A stretch of DNA of 25,872 bases from Saprospiraceae bacterium (GTDB lineage: Bacteria; Bacteroidota; Bacteroidia; Chitinophagales; Saprospiraceae): contig JALZVB010000010.1 in assembly GCA_023300835.1 (NCBI GenBank), positions 1 through 25,872 of the forward strand, given 5' to 3'. The notes beneath the pieces were generated by a model. The model did no database searches, was not told where the DNA came from, and saw nothing but the letters and a program-made list of their open reading frames with translations. Shown here one piece after another: positions 15,612 through 25,271 of this stretch; the stretch's first letter is position 1; every line of letters begins with the position of its first letter. Made by a program: the position numbers and the translations under genes.

Positions 15612-18600
15612 ATGAAAAAAATTCTTGTGGGTTTTATTTTTCTATTACTAATATTATGTTTTAACCTAACGCAGGTCGAAGCTCAATGTGGCGAGCCTAT
15701 ACCTACTGGAATCGACCGTTGCAGTAATTGTCCTTCTACAAATGCGGGAGAATTTTGTCCAGGAGAAGGGGGATGCTTTACAGCCTACAACTTATATCCT
15801 ATCACAACAAATGCAGATGGCTCTCAATGTTATTGTAAACAACATTATTCAGCTCAATGTATTGCATGTCCAGACGACCCATGCGATTTGGAATGTGGTG
15901 ATAGTGCTATGAACTGTGACGTTTGTCCTTCAAATTGTGTAACACGATATTTTTGCAATCCAAATACATTTATTTGCGAGGCTAATTTAGTAAGTGATCC
16001 ATCAACAGGGGTAAGTTCTGAATCAAATTGCAACTCATCTTGTTTTGAAAAAAAGTATAAGTGCTCTTTACAAAATTGTTTTGTTAGTGAAGGTGGCCCA
16101 TACTCAACTATGGATGAATGTACTGAAAATTGTGGACCCTCTATGTATGAATGCAATGGAAGTACTTGTCAAAAAGACAATGCAAATGGAACATATACAA
16201 CATCTTGGTGTGATAACGCCTGTAGTTCAACTGCCCCGATGTATGAATGCAACGGAAGTACTTGTCAAAGAGACGATACAAACGGTACATATACGAGTTC
16301 AACGTGTAATGGAAATTGCAATACATCAACTACTCCGATGTATGAATGTAATGGAAGTATTTGCCAGAGAGACGATACAAACGGTACATATACGAGTTCA
16401 ACGTGTAATGGAAATTGTAGTACAACTACGGCAAAATATGAATGTAATGGGACTAGTTGTGATAGAGACGATTCAAATGGAAGTTATACAAGTTCGTCAT
16501 GTAATGGAGTTTGTACTATGACGATAGCTAGTTATAATTGCTCTGGAGGAACTTGTTCAAGCAGTATACTTGGAACTTATTCTTCGTTAAGTGCATGTCA
16601 ATCTGCCTGTATCGTTCCATGCTCAACAATTCCAACTGCTGTATCATCAAGTCAGACGATATGTGAAGGCGAGACATTTACAAATTTAACAGCGACCGGT
16701 GCTACGACCTATCAATGGCAAAGCAGTATAAATAATACGACGTTTACCAATATTGCAGGTGCAACAGCTGTAATATACAATGCACCAGAGACAGCTGGTA
16801 CAAGATATTATCGAACTATAGGCACAACCTCAGGTTGTACAGGTACATCATCAAGTGTAACCTTGATTATAAATGCAGAACCTACGCCAACGGTAACGAC
16901 GAGTCAGACGATATGTGAAGGCGAGACATTTACAAACTTAGTAGCGAGTGGATCTACGACCTATCAATGGCAAAGTAGCTTAAATAATACTACGTTTGCG
17001 AATATAGCAGGAGCAACAGCTGCAACATACAATGCACCAGAGACAGCTGGTACAAGATATTATCGAGCAATAGGTACGACAAACAGCTGTTCAGGCAGTT
17101 CACCAAGTGTGACACTGATAGCAAAAGCTGACCCTACACCAAGTGTATCTGTGGATCAAACGATCTGTATAGGAGATGTATTTACTGATATAGAAGCTAG
17201 TGGAGCGACGACGTATCAATGGCAGAGTAGTATGAATAATACAACATTTACGAATGTTGCAGGAGCAACAGCAGCCATATATTCTGCCTCGGATAAAAAT
17301 ATAGGGACAATCTATTACAGAGTAGTAGGGACAGATAATGGCTGTTCGATAAATTCTCCAAGCATAGCACTAGAAGTAGAAGATTGCCCGATATATAGCA
17401 TAGGCAGTACCGTCTGGTCAGATGTAAATAACAATGGAACATTAGACGCTGGAGAGGAAGCATTAGGAAGTGGAGGCACGATAGGAAAGGAAGTGATTCT
17501 ATCATTGTATGATGCCATCAACGCTGTATTAGTAAAGACAACGCAGACAGATGCTAATGGCAGTTATTATTTTGGAGAATTGGTTGCAGGAGATTACTAT
17601 ATAGAATTTACGCCACCAATTTCATTGCCCATATCAAGTACAGGATCAAGTGCTGGAGATGACCAGATGGATAATGATGATAATGGAATACAAGAAGATA
17701 CAGATGGTGATATTGATGGAGTTACAGACGGCTTGATACAATCAGTTGTTATAAATTTATCGTTTGAGGACGAACCCACAAGTGAGCCTGGTATAAATGG
17801 AGATAAAGATTCTGTTGAGGACGACAACGGAGACATGACAATAGATTTCGGTTTATATGGTTGTAACGAGACTTTAGAGATATTAGGTCCATCAGAGTTA
17901 TGTGGAGATGAGGCAGGACAGTTTCAAGTTTCACCACCTTTAATAGGCGCAACATATGTATGGTCAGCTACGGGTAATCCGGCGATAAGTTTTGGTAGTT
18001 CAAATAGTGCATCACTACAATATACATGGCCTATAGACGCAGGTAACTTTATAGTTAGTTTAGAAACAATAAGTTCAACAGGATGTATATATCGTAATGA
18101 TTTTCCAGTAATTGTTAACCAAGGTGTATTTGCAGATGGAGGAGGAAACGTAGATGTATGCCAAGGGGGAGAGATCACCTTGGATGGTAGTAATTCAAGT
18201 ACAGGAGACACTTATTTATGGACAGTAGTAACAGGAGACATTACGTCAATTGATGGTGGAGGAACAACGACTACGCCTACGATGAGTCCATTGTTTTCTA
18301 CTCTTTATGAATTGACAGTGACCGACCCTGTCAGTAATTGCTCAAAAGTGAGCCGAGTAGAAGTAGCAATTGATGTAAATAAGAACCCTACCGCAGAGTT
18401 GGCGTCAAGTAATAATATATGTGCGGGAACAGAAATAACTTTGGATGGAAGTGGGAGTGCTGCACCATTGTCAGATCCGACATCACCCTTATTATATACT
18501 TTCTATGAAGGGTCAGTCCCAACAGGAAATGTTTTGCAAAGTGGATCAACAGATAATATATCGTTAACGCCATTGGTTACGACGGAGTACGCATTAGTGG

Positions 18601-21600
18601 TAGAGTCGCAGTCTGGATGTTTAGATACTTCGTTAATAACAATGGTAGTCAGACCATGTTTGAGTATAGGAAGTACAGTCTGGTCAGATGATAACAATAA
18701 TGGCGCGCAAGACTTAGGAGAGGAGTCAATAGGTAGTGGATCTAAGATAGATAAGGCAGTAGTATTAGAATTGTATGATGCGTCTAATGGTGCTTTGATA
18801 TCGACAACACAGACAGACAGTAATGGAAGTTATTTGTTTGGTGGTTTATTGCCAGGTAATTATTACATAGAATTTACGCCACCGGCATCCTTACCCGTTT
18901 CTTCTACAGGTGCTAGAGGCGATGATGGTGTAGACGGCGATGATAATGGGATGCAGAGTGATACAAATGGAGACGGTATAACGGATGGTGTAATTAGTTC
19001 ACCAATTCTACAATTAGCACTTAACTCAGAACCTACAAATGAACCAGGAAGTAATGGAAATAAGGACGATGGGAACGATGGGAATGGAGACATGACGATT
19101 GATTTTGGTTTGGTTCCATTGATGAGTATAGGAAGTACAGTCTGGTCAGATGATAATAACAACGGCGTTCAAGATCCAGGAGAACCTTCATTAGGAAGCG
19201 GCAGTTCAGTAGGGAAAAGTGTGGTACTAGAATTATATAATGCAGATACAAACGCTTTAGTAGCTACAACAATTACGGACTCAGAAGGCAGTTATGCGTT
19301 TGATAATTTATTGCCAGGCGATTACTATATATCGTTTTTACCACCACCAAGTTTAAGTAAATCATCTACAAGTAACAGCGGAGATGACGGGGTAGATGGT
19401 AATGACAATGGGATTCAAGAGGATACAAATGGTGACGGTGTAACAGATGGTACAATAACGTCAGCCACGATAACCTTATCACCAGAGACAGAGCCTAGAA
19501 ATGAAAGTGGCAAGAATAATGAAAAAGGAACAGCTAAGGATGGCAATGGAGACATGACAATAGATTTTGGGTTAGTGCCTTGCGAGGATGTATCAGGAGA
19601 AGTATTTGTAGATGTAAATACAAATGGTTGTAAAGATATTTTAGAGCAGCCTATACCAGGAGTAGAAGTCACTTTATATGTTTGTGCTGCTGCGACAGGA
19701 CAGGTAAATCCATCAGGAGGTTTTGAATTAGCGACAACAACAACAGATAGTCGAGGCCAATATATATTTGATAATTGCTTAGATCCTGCCTTAGAGTATT
19801 ATGTTGAATTTGAAATACCATCAGGATATAACATTACAAGTCAAGATGTATGTGGAGATCCAGATGACTCTGATATAAATACACAGAGTAGAACCCGTTG
19901 TGTAGATCCATCTACGCCAGAGTCAGATAACTTAGACGCTGGGATTATTCCAGTGATGAGTATAGGAAGTACCGTATGGTCAGATGATGATAACAATGGT
20001 GTACAAGACAATGGGGAAACATCATTAGGAAGTGGAACGCTTGCAGGAAAAAGTGTGGTGTTACAATTATACGATGCCATTACTAATGGGCTTATAGCGA
20101 CAACACGTACAGATAATAACGGGAGTTATTTATTTGCTGGATTAGAACCAGGGAGTTATTACATAGAATTCACACCACCGGCATCATTACCCGTATCATC
20201 TACAGGTGTGAGTGATGATGATGGTAAAGATGGTGATGACAATGGTATCCAATTAGATACAGATGGAGATGGTGTATCCGATGGACTTATTATTACTGAT
20301 ATTATATTTTTAATAGGAGGATCAGAACCAGTAGGAGAGCCAGGAAAGAATGGAAACAAAGATTTGGGAGAGGATGCTAATGGCGATATGACAATAGATT
20401 TCGGATTAGTTCCGCCAGATGTTCAGATGGCAGGCATGAGTATAGGAAGTACGTTATGGTCAGATGATAACAATAATGGTATACAGGATCCAGGAGAAGA
20501 ATCCTTAGGAACAGGAAGTAAAGCCGGCAAAAGCGTAAGCTTAGAATTATATAATGCAAGTACCAATGTGTTGGTATCAAGAACCCAGACTGATGCTAAC
20601 GGGAGTTACTTATTTACAGGCTTAGCAGAAGGGATGTACTATATAGAGTTTACACCACCGTCATCATTGCCTACCTCATCTACAGGTGCAAGTGGTGATG
20701 ATGGAGTAGACGGAAATGATAATGGGATGCAGCGAGACACGAATGGAGATGGTGTTACGGATGGCATCATAAATTCAAGCATAATAAACTTAGCAGCAGG
20801 TACAGAGCCTAGAAACGAATCAGGTGTACATGGGAATAAAGATGCTGGTAATGATGGTAATGGAGATATGACAATAGATTTTGGTTTAGTACCACCATCG
20901 ACCCCAGTTGTAGAAATGACTATAGGGAGTACGGTCTGGTCAGACGATAATAACAACGGCATTTTCGACATAGGAGAAGAACCCTTAGGGACTGGTAGTA
21001 AAGCAGGAAAGAGTGTGATTTTACGATTATACGATGCTTCTAACAATGCATTAGTTGCAACAACCCAAACGGATAATAATGGAAGTTATACGTTTACAGG
21101 ATTAGAGGAAGGGCAGTATTACCTAGAATTTACGCCACCTGCATCGTTACCTATTTCGTCTACAGGTGTAAGTGGAGATAATGGGATAGATAATAATGAT
21201 AATGGCATGCAGAGCGATACAAATGGAGATGGTGTTACGGATGGTATTATCAGTTCAAGTATAATCCAATTGGTCGCCAATACAGAACCAACAGGTGAGA
21301 CAGGGATACATGGTAACAAGGATACTGGTAATGATGCTAATGGGGATATGACAATAGATTTTGGTTTAGTCCCAGCAGCTGTTGCACCAGAAGAATTAAG
21401 CATAGGGAGTACGATTTTCTCAGATGACAATGATAATGGGATACAAGATCCAGGAGAAGATTCATTGGGTACAGGAAGTAAGATAGATAAGGCTGTGGTA
21501 TTAGAATTGTATTCTGCGACAACAGGCTCTTTGGTAGCAACAACGGCGTCAGACGCCAGTGGCAGTTATACTTTTTCTGGTTTGGCAGAAGGGATGTATT

Positions 21601-24600
21601 ATATAGAATTCACACCACCATCAACAAGACCAGTTTCATCTACAGGAACAAGTGGAGATGATGGGGTTGATGGAAATGATAATGGAATGCAAGTGGATAC
21701 CAATGGAGATGGTGTTACAGATGGTACTATAAGTTCAGGAACGATAAACTTGGTTGCTGGGCAAGAGCCAGTGGGAGAGATAGGTGTTCATGGCAATAAA
21801 GATGCCGGCAATGATGCTAATGGAGATATGACAATAGATTTTGGATTAGTACCTATTGGACAATTGCCAGGAAATATTTTTGATTTAGCAATCAAAAAAG
21901 AACTAGATCAGCATATCGATATGAATGGTAATGGCTTTAGTAATCCAGGGGATGATTATGTTTTCAAGATCACTTTGTATAACCAAGGAGAAGTAGACGC
22001 AAGTAACGTAGAAGTCATAGATTATTTGCCAGAAGGTATGACATTGAGCAGTAGCGATACCAATGGATGGATGTCAACGACAGGAATGTCAGTAACGAAA
22101 TTTGTATCTGGAGTAGCGGCAGGAAATTCTGTGGAGTTATTTATCAGAGTCAATGTGTCATCAAGTTATTCAGGAAACAGTATAGAAAATGTTGCAGAGA
22201 TATTAGATGATGGTTCAGGCACAGGAGGCGTAAGTGAAGACATAGATAGTACACCAGATGGAGATCCGTTGGATGATGTAATAGGAGCGGACAATGCTAT
22301 AGATAATAACAATGGAGATGAAGACGATCATGATCCAGCACTATTGGTGTTTGATTTATACTCAGATTTGTCACTTGAGAAGCGTTTGAGTTCAGGCCAA
22401 GGAGGTGTAGTTGAACCAGGCGAACTAGTGAGTTATACAATAGAAGTAACTAACGCAGGAATGATAACTGCTGATAATATAGTATTACGAGATTATGTTC
22501 CAACGGGATTAAGTTTTGATCCGCAGCGTAATACTGCATGGCAGATATCAGGCGAATATGCTGAAACTACATTAAGTGTGCAGAATGGATTATTGCCAGC
22601 AGGTGGATTGCCACCAGGAAACACTTTCAGTATAATAATTGTATTATCCGTAAATGCGAATGTTCCGCCAGGAAGTATAATTGATAATGAAGCTGAAGTG
22701 ACAGCGCATACTAATCTGTCAGGAACAGATATGAATGATACGGTGTCTACTAATAATACAGACACAGAGAAGATACAAACGGCAACAACAGACCTGGGAA
22801 TAGAAAAGATGGTAACGCCAGGGCAGAATATTGAGCCAGGAGATATAGTAGATTTCACAATAACGGTTACCAATCATGGTACGACGACGATAGGAAGTGT
22901 ATACATCACAGACACATATCCTACCTATTTGACATTAGCAGATGCCAATTGGTTAGCAGGGCCTGTAGCGAATACAGCCACGTTAACAGATATGATAAAC
23001 TTAGCACCAGGAGCGAGTAAGGACTACCAAGTCAGTTTCCAGTTAAGTATGTATACCCCAGGAATGGTGATGACAAATGAGGTAGAAATCACTATGCTAT
23101 TTGATAATAATGGAGATTTGATGGAAGATGAGAATCCATCTAATGATGTGGACAATGCTAATATTTCAGTAGCGAGTATTTTGACATATGATATAGAGTT
23201 AGAGAAACGGGTAAGTACCAATACCTCTTATCCGCATACATTTGGGAGTACGGTAGAATTTGAAATAGTCATAAGGAATGCTAGTAATGCATCAGTAGCG
23301 GATATAGTAATAGAAGATGTCTTAGGAAATGGATATCAATTTAGTCAGAGTCAGAATCCAGGGTGGAGTTATCTACCAGGAAGTGCAAGCACATATACAT
23401 ATGAAATACCATCATTAGCGATGGATACAGAGATAATAATACCGATGTATACGATGATAAAGTCAAATGGGCTTTATGAGAATACAGCAGAGATAATGAC
23501 TGTGCAGACAGCATTCGGAACACCGTTATTAGATATAGATTCTACGCCAGGAAATCATATGATGGACGAGGATGATATCGATATGGTAGCCTTGACACCT
23601 ATGGCGCCACTGGGAGCGATAGGAGATAGGGTATGGAAGGATGTAAACGCAGATGGTATACAATCTATCGCAGAACAAAACCTAAATGTTTCTGATCTAA
23701 AAGTATCATTGTATAATAGTTCAGGTACTTTGGTAGCGATTGACTATACAGATGGAGATGGTAACTACATGTTTATGGATTTATTTGCTGGTCAGTATTA
23801 TGTTGGGGTAGAAGTACCAGAAGGCTGTGAATTATCAGAACCATTTAATGGTAACAATGCAAACTCAGATAGTAATATAGACCACTCTAATGGGCCTAAC
23901 ACATCACCTATAATAAATTTAGGTCATGATGAAATAGACAGAAGTATAGACATAGGACTGTTTAGTTGTATAGAATTAGGAGATATAATATGGTATGATA
24001 GTAATGGTAATAATGTACAAGATAGTTTTGAAGGTGGAATCAATGGCGTAGTTGTAAAAGTATACAAATATGTAAATGGTCAACCCGTATTGGTAGAACG
24101 TACAATTACAGGGCATAAACCAGGAACAGCCTCTGATGATGGATATTGGAAGGTATGTGTAGCGCCTGGAGACTATTATGTTGAGTTTGTTGTGTCAGAT
24201 AGGTTGAGGTCAGTTGTTCCTGGTATAGGAGGGCAAGATTTTGATAGTAATGTAACTGGGGCAAATGGAACAAATACGACTTCGAGATTTACTATAACAG
24301 GTGGAAATCACAGGTGTGATGTAGATGCAGGATTCAGATTATCTACTTTTGCAAGAAGTGAAGAGATTCAATTTTCAGCGACAGCGCAGAAAGGTGGTTT
24401 GTTGATAACGGAGATACAGGGGCTACATAAAAAAAGCTATAATGAGATAACGTGGTCAGCGATACATGAAGGAGAAGGTAAGCACTATGTAATAGAAAAA
24501 GAAAGTAGTAACGGAGAATACGTAAGTATAGCTAAGATATTATCGAAAGATGTCGCCTCAGAAGAAAAGGGCTATAGTTATCAAGATTATGATTACAATG

Positions 24601-24956
24601 CCGGTAATAACAAGTACAGAGTTTTTATTGTCGACGACATAGATAATTCTATAGAAATTGGTCAACAAGAAGTTCTTGTGCCAGAAACAAATAAGACAAG
24701 AGTTGTCAAGTTGTATCCTACTGTAACATCAGGAGATGTGAATCTACAGATAGAAACCCAAGAAGTTACACGAGTAATAGCCTCCGTATATACAATTAAT
24801 GGAGAACAAGTCGGATCGACAGAAGTAGATAACTATGTTGATGGCGTAGAGATATTCACAATAGAAACAACAACACTAACTCCAGGCTTATATAATGTAA
24901 GAGTAATAATAGGTAACGAGGTTATAAATAAGAAATTGATTAAGGTCTATAACTAA
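15612..24956 (+). CDS. Giant multidomain surface protein: Cys-rich repeats, Ig-like, SdrD-B-like and DUF11 domains, T9SS sorting domain
   Basis: The product has about 3,114 aa and is probably exported by T9SS and attached to the cell surface as a fibre or adhesin. The signal peptide is MKKILVGFIF to TQVEAQ (residues 1-25). Domains follow in order: Cys-rich head (26-147), Cys-rich tandem repeats (148-336), three Ig-like units (347-592), SdrD-B unit 1 (596-750), PKD/Ig-like region (750-1016), SdrD-B units 2-3 (1018-1323), a CnaB variant (1325-1447), SdrD-B units 4-7 (1450-2089), four DUF11-like domains (2090-2660), two further SdrD-B-like domains (2667-2912), an Fn3-like segment and a sorting domain (about 3031-3114) with LYPTVTSGDV, LTPGLYNVRV and KKLIKVYN. 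An ATG at 15570 would add 14 residues; 15612 gives the cleaner signal peptide. A terminator follows. No catalytic domain is visible. The domain boundaries are my reading; binding target and function are unknown. Confidence 0.93.
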   Translation: MKKILVGFIFLLLILCFNLTQVEAQCGEPIPTGIDRCSNCPSTNAGEFCPGEGGCFTAYNLYPITTNADGSQCYCKQHYSAQCIACPDDPCDLECGDSAMNCDVCPSNCVTRYFCNPNTFICEANLVSDPSTGVSSESNCNSSCFEKKYKCSLQNCFVSEGGPYSTMDECTENCGPSMYECNGSTCQKDNANGTYTTSWCDNACSSTAPMYECNGSTCQRDDTNGTYTSSTCNGNCNTSTTPMYECNGSICQRDDTNGTYTSSTCNGNCSTTTAKYECNGTSCDRDDSNGSYTSSSCNGVCTMTIASYNCSGGTCSSSILGTYSSLSACQSACIVPCSTIPTAVSSSQTICEGETFTNLTATGATTYQWQSSINNTTFTNIAGATAVIYNAPETAGTRYYRTIGTTSGCTGTSSSVTLIINAEPTPTVTTSQTICEGETFTNLVASGSTTYQWQSSLNNTTFANIAGATAATYNAPETAGTRYYRAIGTTNSCSGSSPSVTLIAKADPTPSVSVDQTICIGDVFTDIEASGATTYQWQSSMNNTTFTNVAGATAAIYSASDKNIGTIYYRVVGTDNGCSINSPSIALEVEDCPIYSIGSTVWSDVNNNGTLDAGEEALGSGGTIGKEVILSLYDAINAVLVKTTQTDANGSYYFGELVAGDYYIEFTPPISLPISSTGSSAGDDQMDNDDNGIQEDTDGDIDGVTDGLIQSVVINLSFEDEPTSEPGINGDKDSVEDDNGDMTIDFGLYGCNETLEILGPSELCGDEAGQFQVSPPLIGATYVWSATGNPAISFGSSNSASLQYTWPIDAGNFIVSLETISSTGCIYRNDFPVIVNQGVFADGGGNVDVCQGGEITLDGSNSSTGDTYLWTVVTGDITSIDGGGTTTTPTMSPLFSTLYELTVTDPVSNCSKVSRVEVAIDVNKNPTAELASSNNICAGTEITLDGSGSAAPLSDPTSPLLYTFYEGSVPTGNVLQSGSTDNISLTPLVTTEYALVVESQSGCLDTSLITMVVRPCLSIGSTVWSDDNNNGAQDLGEESIGSGSKIDKAVVLELYDASNGALISTTQTDSNGSYLFGGLLPGNYYIEFTPPASLPVSSTGARGDDGVDGDDNGMQSDTNGDGITDGVISSPILQLALNSEPTNEPGSNGNKDDGNDGNGDMTIDFGLVPLMSIGSTVWSDDNNNGVQDPGEPSLGSGSSVGKSVVLELYNADTNALVATTITDSEGSYAFDNLLPGDYYISFLPPPSLSKSSTSNSGDDGVDGNDNGIQEDTNGDGVTDGTITSATITLSPETEPRNESGKNNEKGTAKDGNGDMTIDFGLVPCEDVSGEVFVDVNTNGCKDILEQPIPGVEVTLYVCAAATGQVNPSGGFELATTTTDSRGQYIFDNCLDPALEYYVEFEIPSGYNITSQDVCGDPDDSDINTQSRTRCVDPSTPESDNLDAGIIPVMSIGSTVWSDDDNNGVQDNGETSLGSGTLAGKSVVLQLYDAITNGLIATTRTDNNGSYLFAGLEPGSYYIEFTPPASLPVSSTGVSDDDGKDGDDNGIQLDTDGDGVSDGLIITDIIFLIGGSEPVGEPGKNGNKDLGEDANGDMTIDFGLVPPDVQMAGMSIGSTLWSDDNNNGIQDPGEESLGTGSKAGKSVSLELYNASTNVLVSRTQTDANGSYLFTGLAEGMYYIEFTPPSSLPTSSTGASGDDGVDGNDNGMQRDTNGDGVTDGIINSSIINLAAGTEPRNESGVHGNKDAGNDGNGDMTIDFGLVPPSTPVVEMTIGSTVWSDDNNNGIFDIGEEPLGTGSKAGKSVILRLYDASNNALVATTQTDNNGSYTFTGLEEGQYYLEFTPPASLPISSTGVSGDNGIDNNDNGMQSDTNGDGVTDGIISSSIIQLVANTEPTGETGIHGNKDTGNDANGDMTIDFGLVPAAVAPEELSIGSTIFSDDNDNGIQDPGEDSLGTGSKIDKAVVLELYSATTGSLVATTASDASGSYTFSGLAEGMYYIEFTPPSTRPVSSTGTSGDDGVDGNDNGMQVDTNGDGVTDGTISSGTINLVAGQEPVGEIGVHGNKDAGNDANGDMTIDFGLVPIGQLPGNIFDLAIKKELDQHIDMNGNGFSNPGDDYVFKITLYNQGEVDASNVEVIDYLPEGMTLSSSDTNGWMSTTGMSVTKFVSGVAAGNSVELFIRVNVSSSYSGNSIENVAEILDDGSGTGGVSEDIDSTPDGDPLDDVIGADNAIDNNNGDEDDHDPALLVFDLYSDLSLEKRLSSGQGGVVEPGELVSYTIEVTNAGMITADNIVLRDYVPTGLSFDPQRNTAWQISGEYAETTLSVQNGLLPAGGLPPGNTFSIIIVLSVNANVPPGSIIDNEAEVTAHTNLSGTDMNDTVSTNNTDTEKIQTATTDLGIEKMVTPGQNIEPGDIVDFTITVTNHGTTTIGSVYITDTYPTYLTLADANWLAGPVANTATLTDMINLAPGASKDYQVSFQLSMYTPGMVMTNEVEITMLFDNNGDLMEDENPSNDVDNANISVASILTYDIELEKRVSTNTSYPHTFGSTVEFEIVIRNASNASVADIVIEDVLGNGYQFSQSQNPGWSYLPGSASTYTYEIPSLAMDTEIIIPMYTMIKSNGLYENTAEIMTVQTAFGTPLLDIDSTPGNHMMDEDDIDMVALTPMAPLGAIGDRVWKDVNADGIQSIAEQNLNVSDLKVSLYNSSGTLVAIDYTDGDGNYMFMDLFAGQYYVGVEVPEGCELSEPFNGNNANSDSNIDHSNGPNTSPIINLGHDEIDRSIDIGLFSCIELGDIIWYDSNGNNVQDSFEGGINGVVVKVYKYVNGQPVLVERTITGHKPGTASDDGYWKVCVAPGDYYVEFVVSDRLRSVVPGIGGQDFDSNVTGANGTNTTSRFTITGGNHRCDVDAGFRLSTFARSEEIQFSATAQKGGLLITEIQGLHKKSYNEITWSAIHEGEGKHYVIEKESSNGEYVSIAKILSKDVASEEKGYSYQDYDYNAGNNKYRVFIVDDIDNSIEIGQQEVLVPETNKTRVVKLYPTVTSGDVNLQIETQEVTRVIASVYTINGEQVGSTEVDNYVDGVEIFTIETTTLTPGLYNVRVIIGNEVINKKLIKVYN
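16143..16620 (+). repeat. Cys-rich tandem repeats, about 96 bp per unit
   Basis: Five units start at 16143, 16239, 16338, 16434 and 16530, with a more diverged one before them near 16052. The consensus reads Y-E-C-N-G-S-x-C-x-R-D-D-x-N-G-x-Y-T-S-S-x-C-N-G-x-C, four cysteines per unit, probably two disulfides. Units 2 and 3 share an identical block of about 49 bases from GAGACGATACAAACGG onward, so one is a recent copy of the other. The last unit has lost most of the acidic loop. Confidence 0.85.
16650..17388 (+). repeat. Three 252-bp Ig-like repeats
   Basis: Equivalent codons lie at 16650, 16902 and 17154, an exact 252-bp (84-aa) period. Each unit contains QTIC-x-G, T-T-Y-Q-W-Q-S-S, NNTTF, AGATA and Y-Y-R, with a Cys near each end that probably forms one disulfide. 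Units 1 and 2 are close in DNA sequence; unit 3 is more diverged. Confidence 0.85.
17397..21878 (+). repeat. Seven SdrD-B-like repeat units
   Basis: Units begin at S-I-G-S-T-x-W-S-D at 17397, 18663, 19125, 19959, 20439, 20919 and 21399. The last four are each exactly 480 bp, and unit 2 is 462 bp. Each has NNNG, a beta-sandwich core with L-Y-D-A and D-x-N-G-S-Y, then Y-Y-I-E-F-T-P-P, an acidic loop of D-x-N-G-D-G type, and ends NGDMTIDFGL. A PKD/Ig-like block separates units 1 and 2, and a CnaB variant (about 19585-19950) separates units 3 and 4. Confidence 0.88.
21879..23600 (+). repeat. Four DUF11-like (conserved repeat) domains
   Basis: Domains start near 21879 (FDLAIKKEL), 22365 (DLSLEKRL), 22791 (DLGIEKMV) and 23190 (DIELEKRV). 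Each has the usual order: a lead strand, P-G-[DE]-x-V-x-[FY]-x-I-x-[VL]-x-N, a V-x-D-x-x-P segment, and a closing N-x-[AV]-E-[IV]. Acidic linkers such as DIDSTPDGDPLDDV separate some of them. They are spacer domains common in surface proteins. Confidence 0.8.
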
Positions 24957-24982
24957 CAAATTAAAACCTATAAACACATCAG

Positions 24983-25020
24983 AAAAGAGCCCAACCTTAA
25001 AAAAGTTAGGGCTCTTTTTA
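24983..25020 (+). terminator. Intrinsic terminator of the giant gene
   Basis: AAAAGAGCCC (24983-24992) pairs with GGGCTCTTTT (25009-25018), extended inward by AAC/GTT past a one-base bulge; a TTTTTA tail ends the element. It begins 27 bases after the stop codon. Confidence 0.88.
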
Positions 25021-25271
25021 GTTAAAATGCAATTTTATATATTATGTTATTGTTTAATGTGTTATTTTTGTAATCCTTCCTCGAATTTTGATTCGACCTG
25101 CAGCTCTTAATTTCTAAGGCTGTAAAAATGCTATTGTATATATACCAATGATTAGTCTTCGGACTATAAACAATCTTGCTTGCTATTTCTAGACCTTAAC
25201 CTCAATTAGTAATAGCATACAATATTTGTAATTATATGAAATCAAGGTGATTTACTGACGGAATATTTTTT

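Noticed and set aside
16045..16521. Plus-strand 158-codon frame over the Cys-rich repeats
   Set aside because: It is a shifted frame of the tandem repeats; the true frame has the conserved cysteines and continues from the signal peptide to the T9SS domain.
16143..17388. Regular repeats resembling a CRISPR array
   Set aside because: The repeats are in frame, encode conserved protein domains and have no unique spacers; no cas gene is present.
20639..21046. Open minus-strand frame of 135 codons inside the giant gene, one of many similar ones between 17248 and 23523
   Set aside because: It is the antisense of an SdrD-B unit and recurs with each unit. Low-complexity Ser/Pro composition and no start context show it is a by-product of the repeats' codon use.
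17397..21878. Recent transfer of staphylococcal sdrD-type sequence
   Set aside because: SdrD-B-like domains are widespread in Bacteroidota, base composition matches the neighbours, and the protein ends in a T9SS sorting domain instead of an LPxTG anchor.
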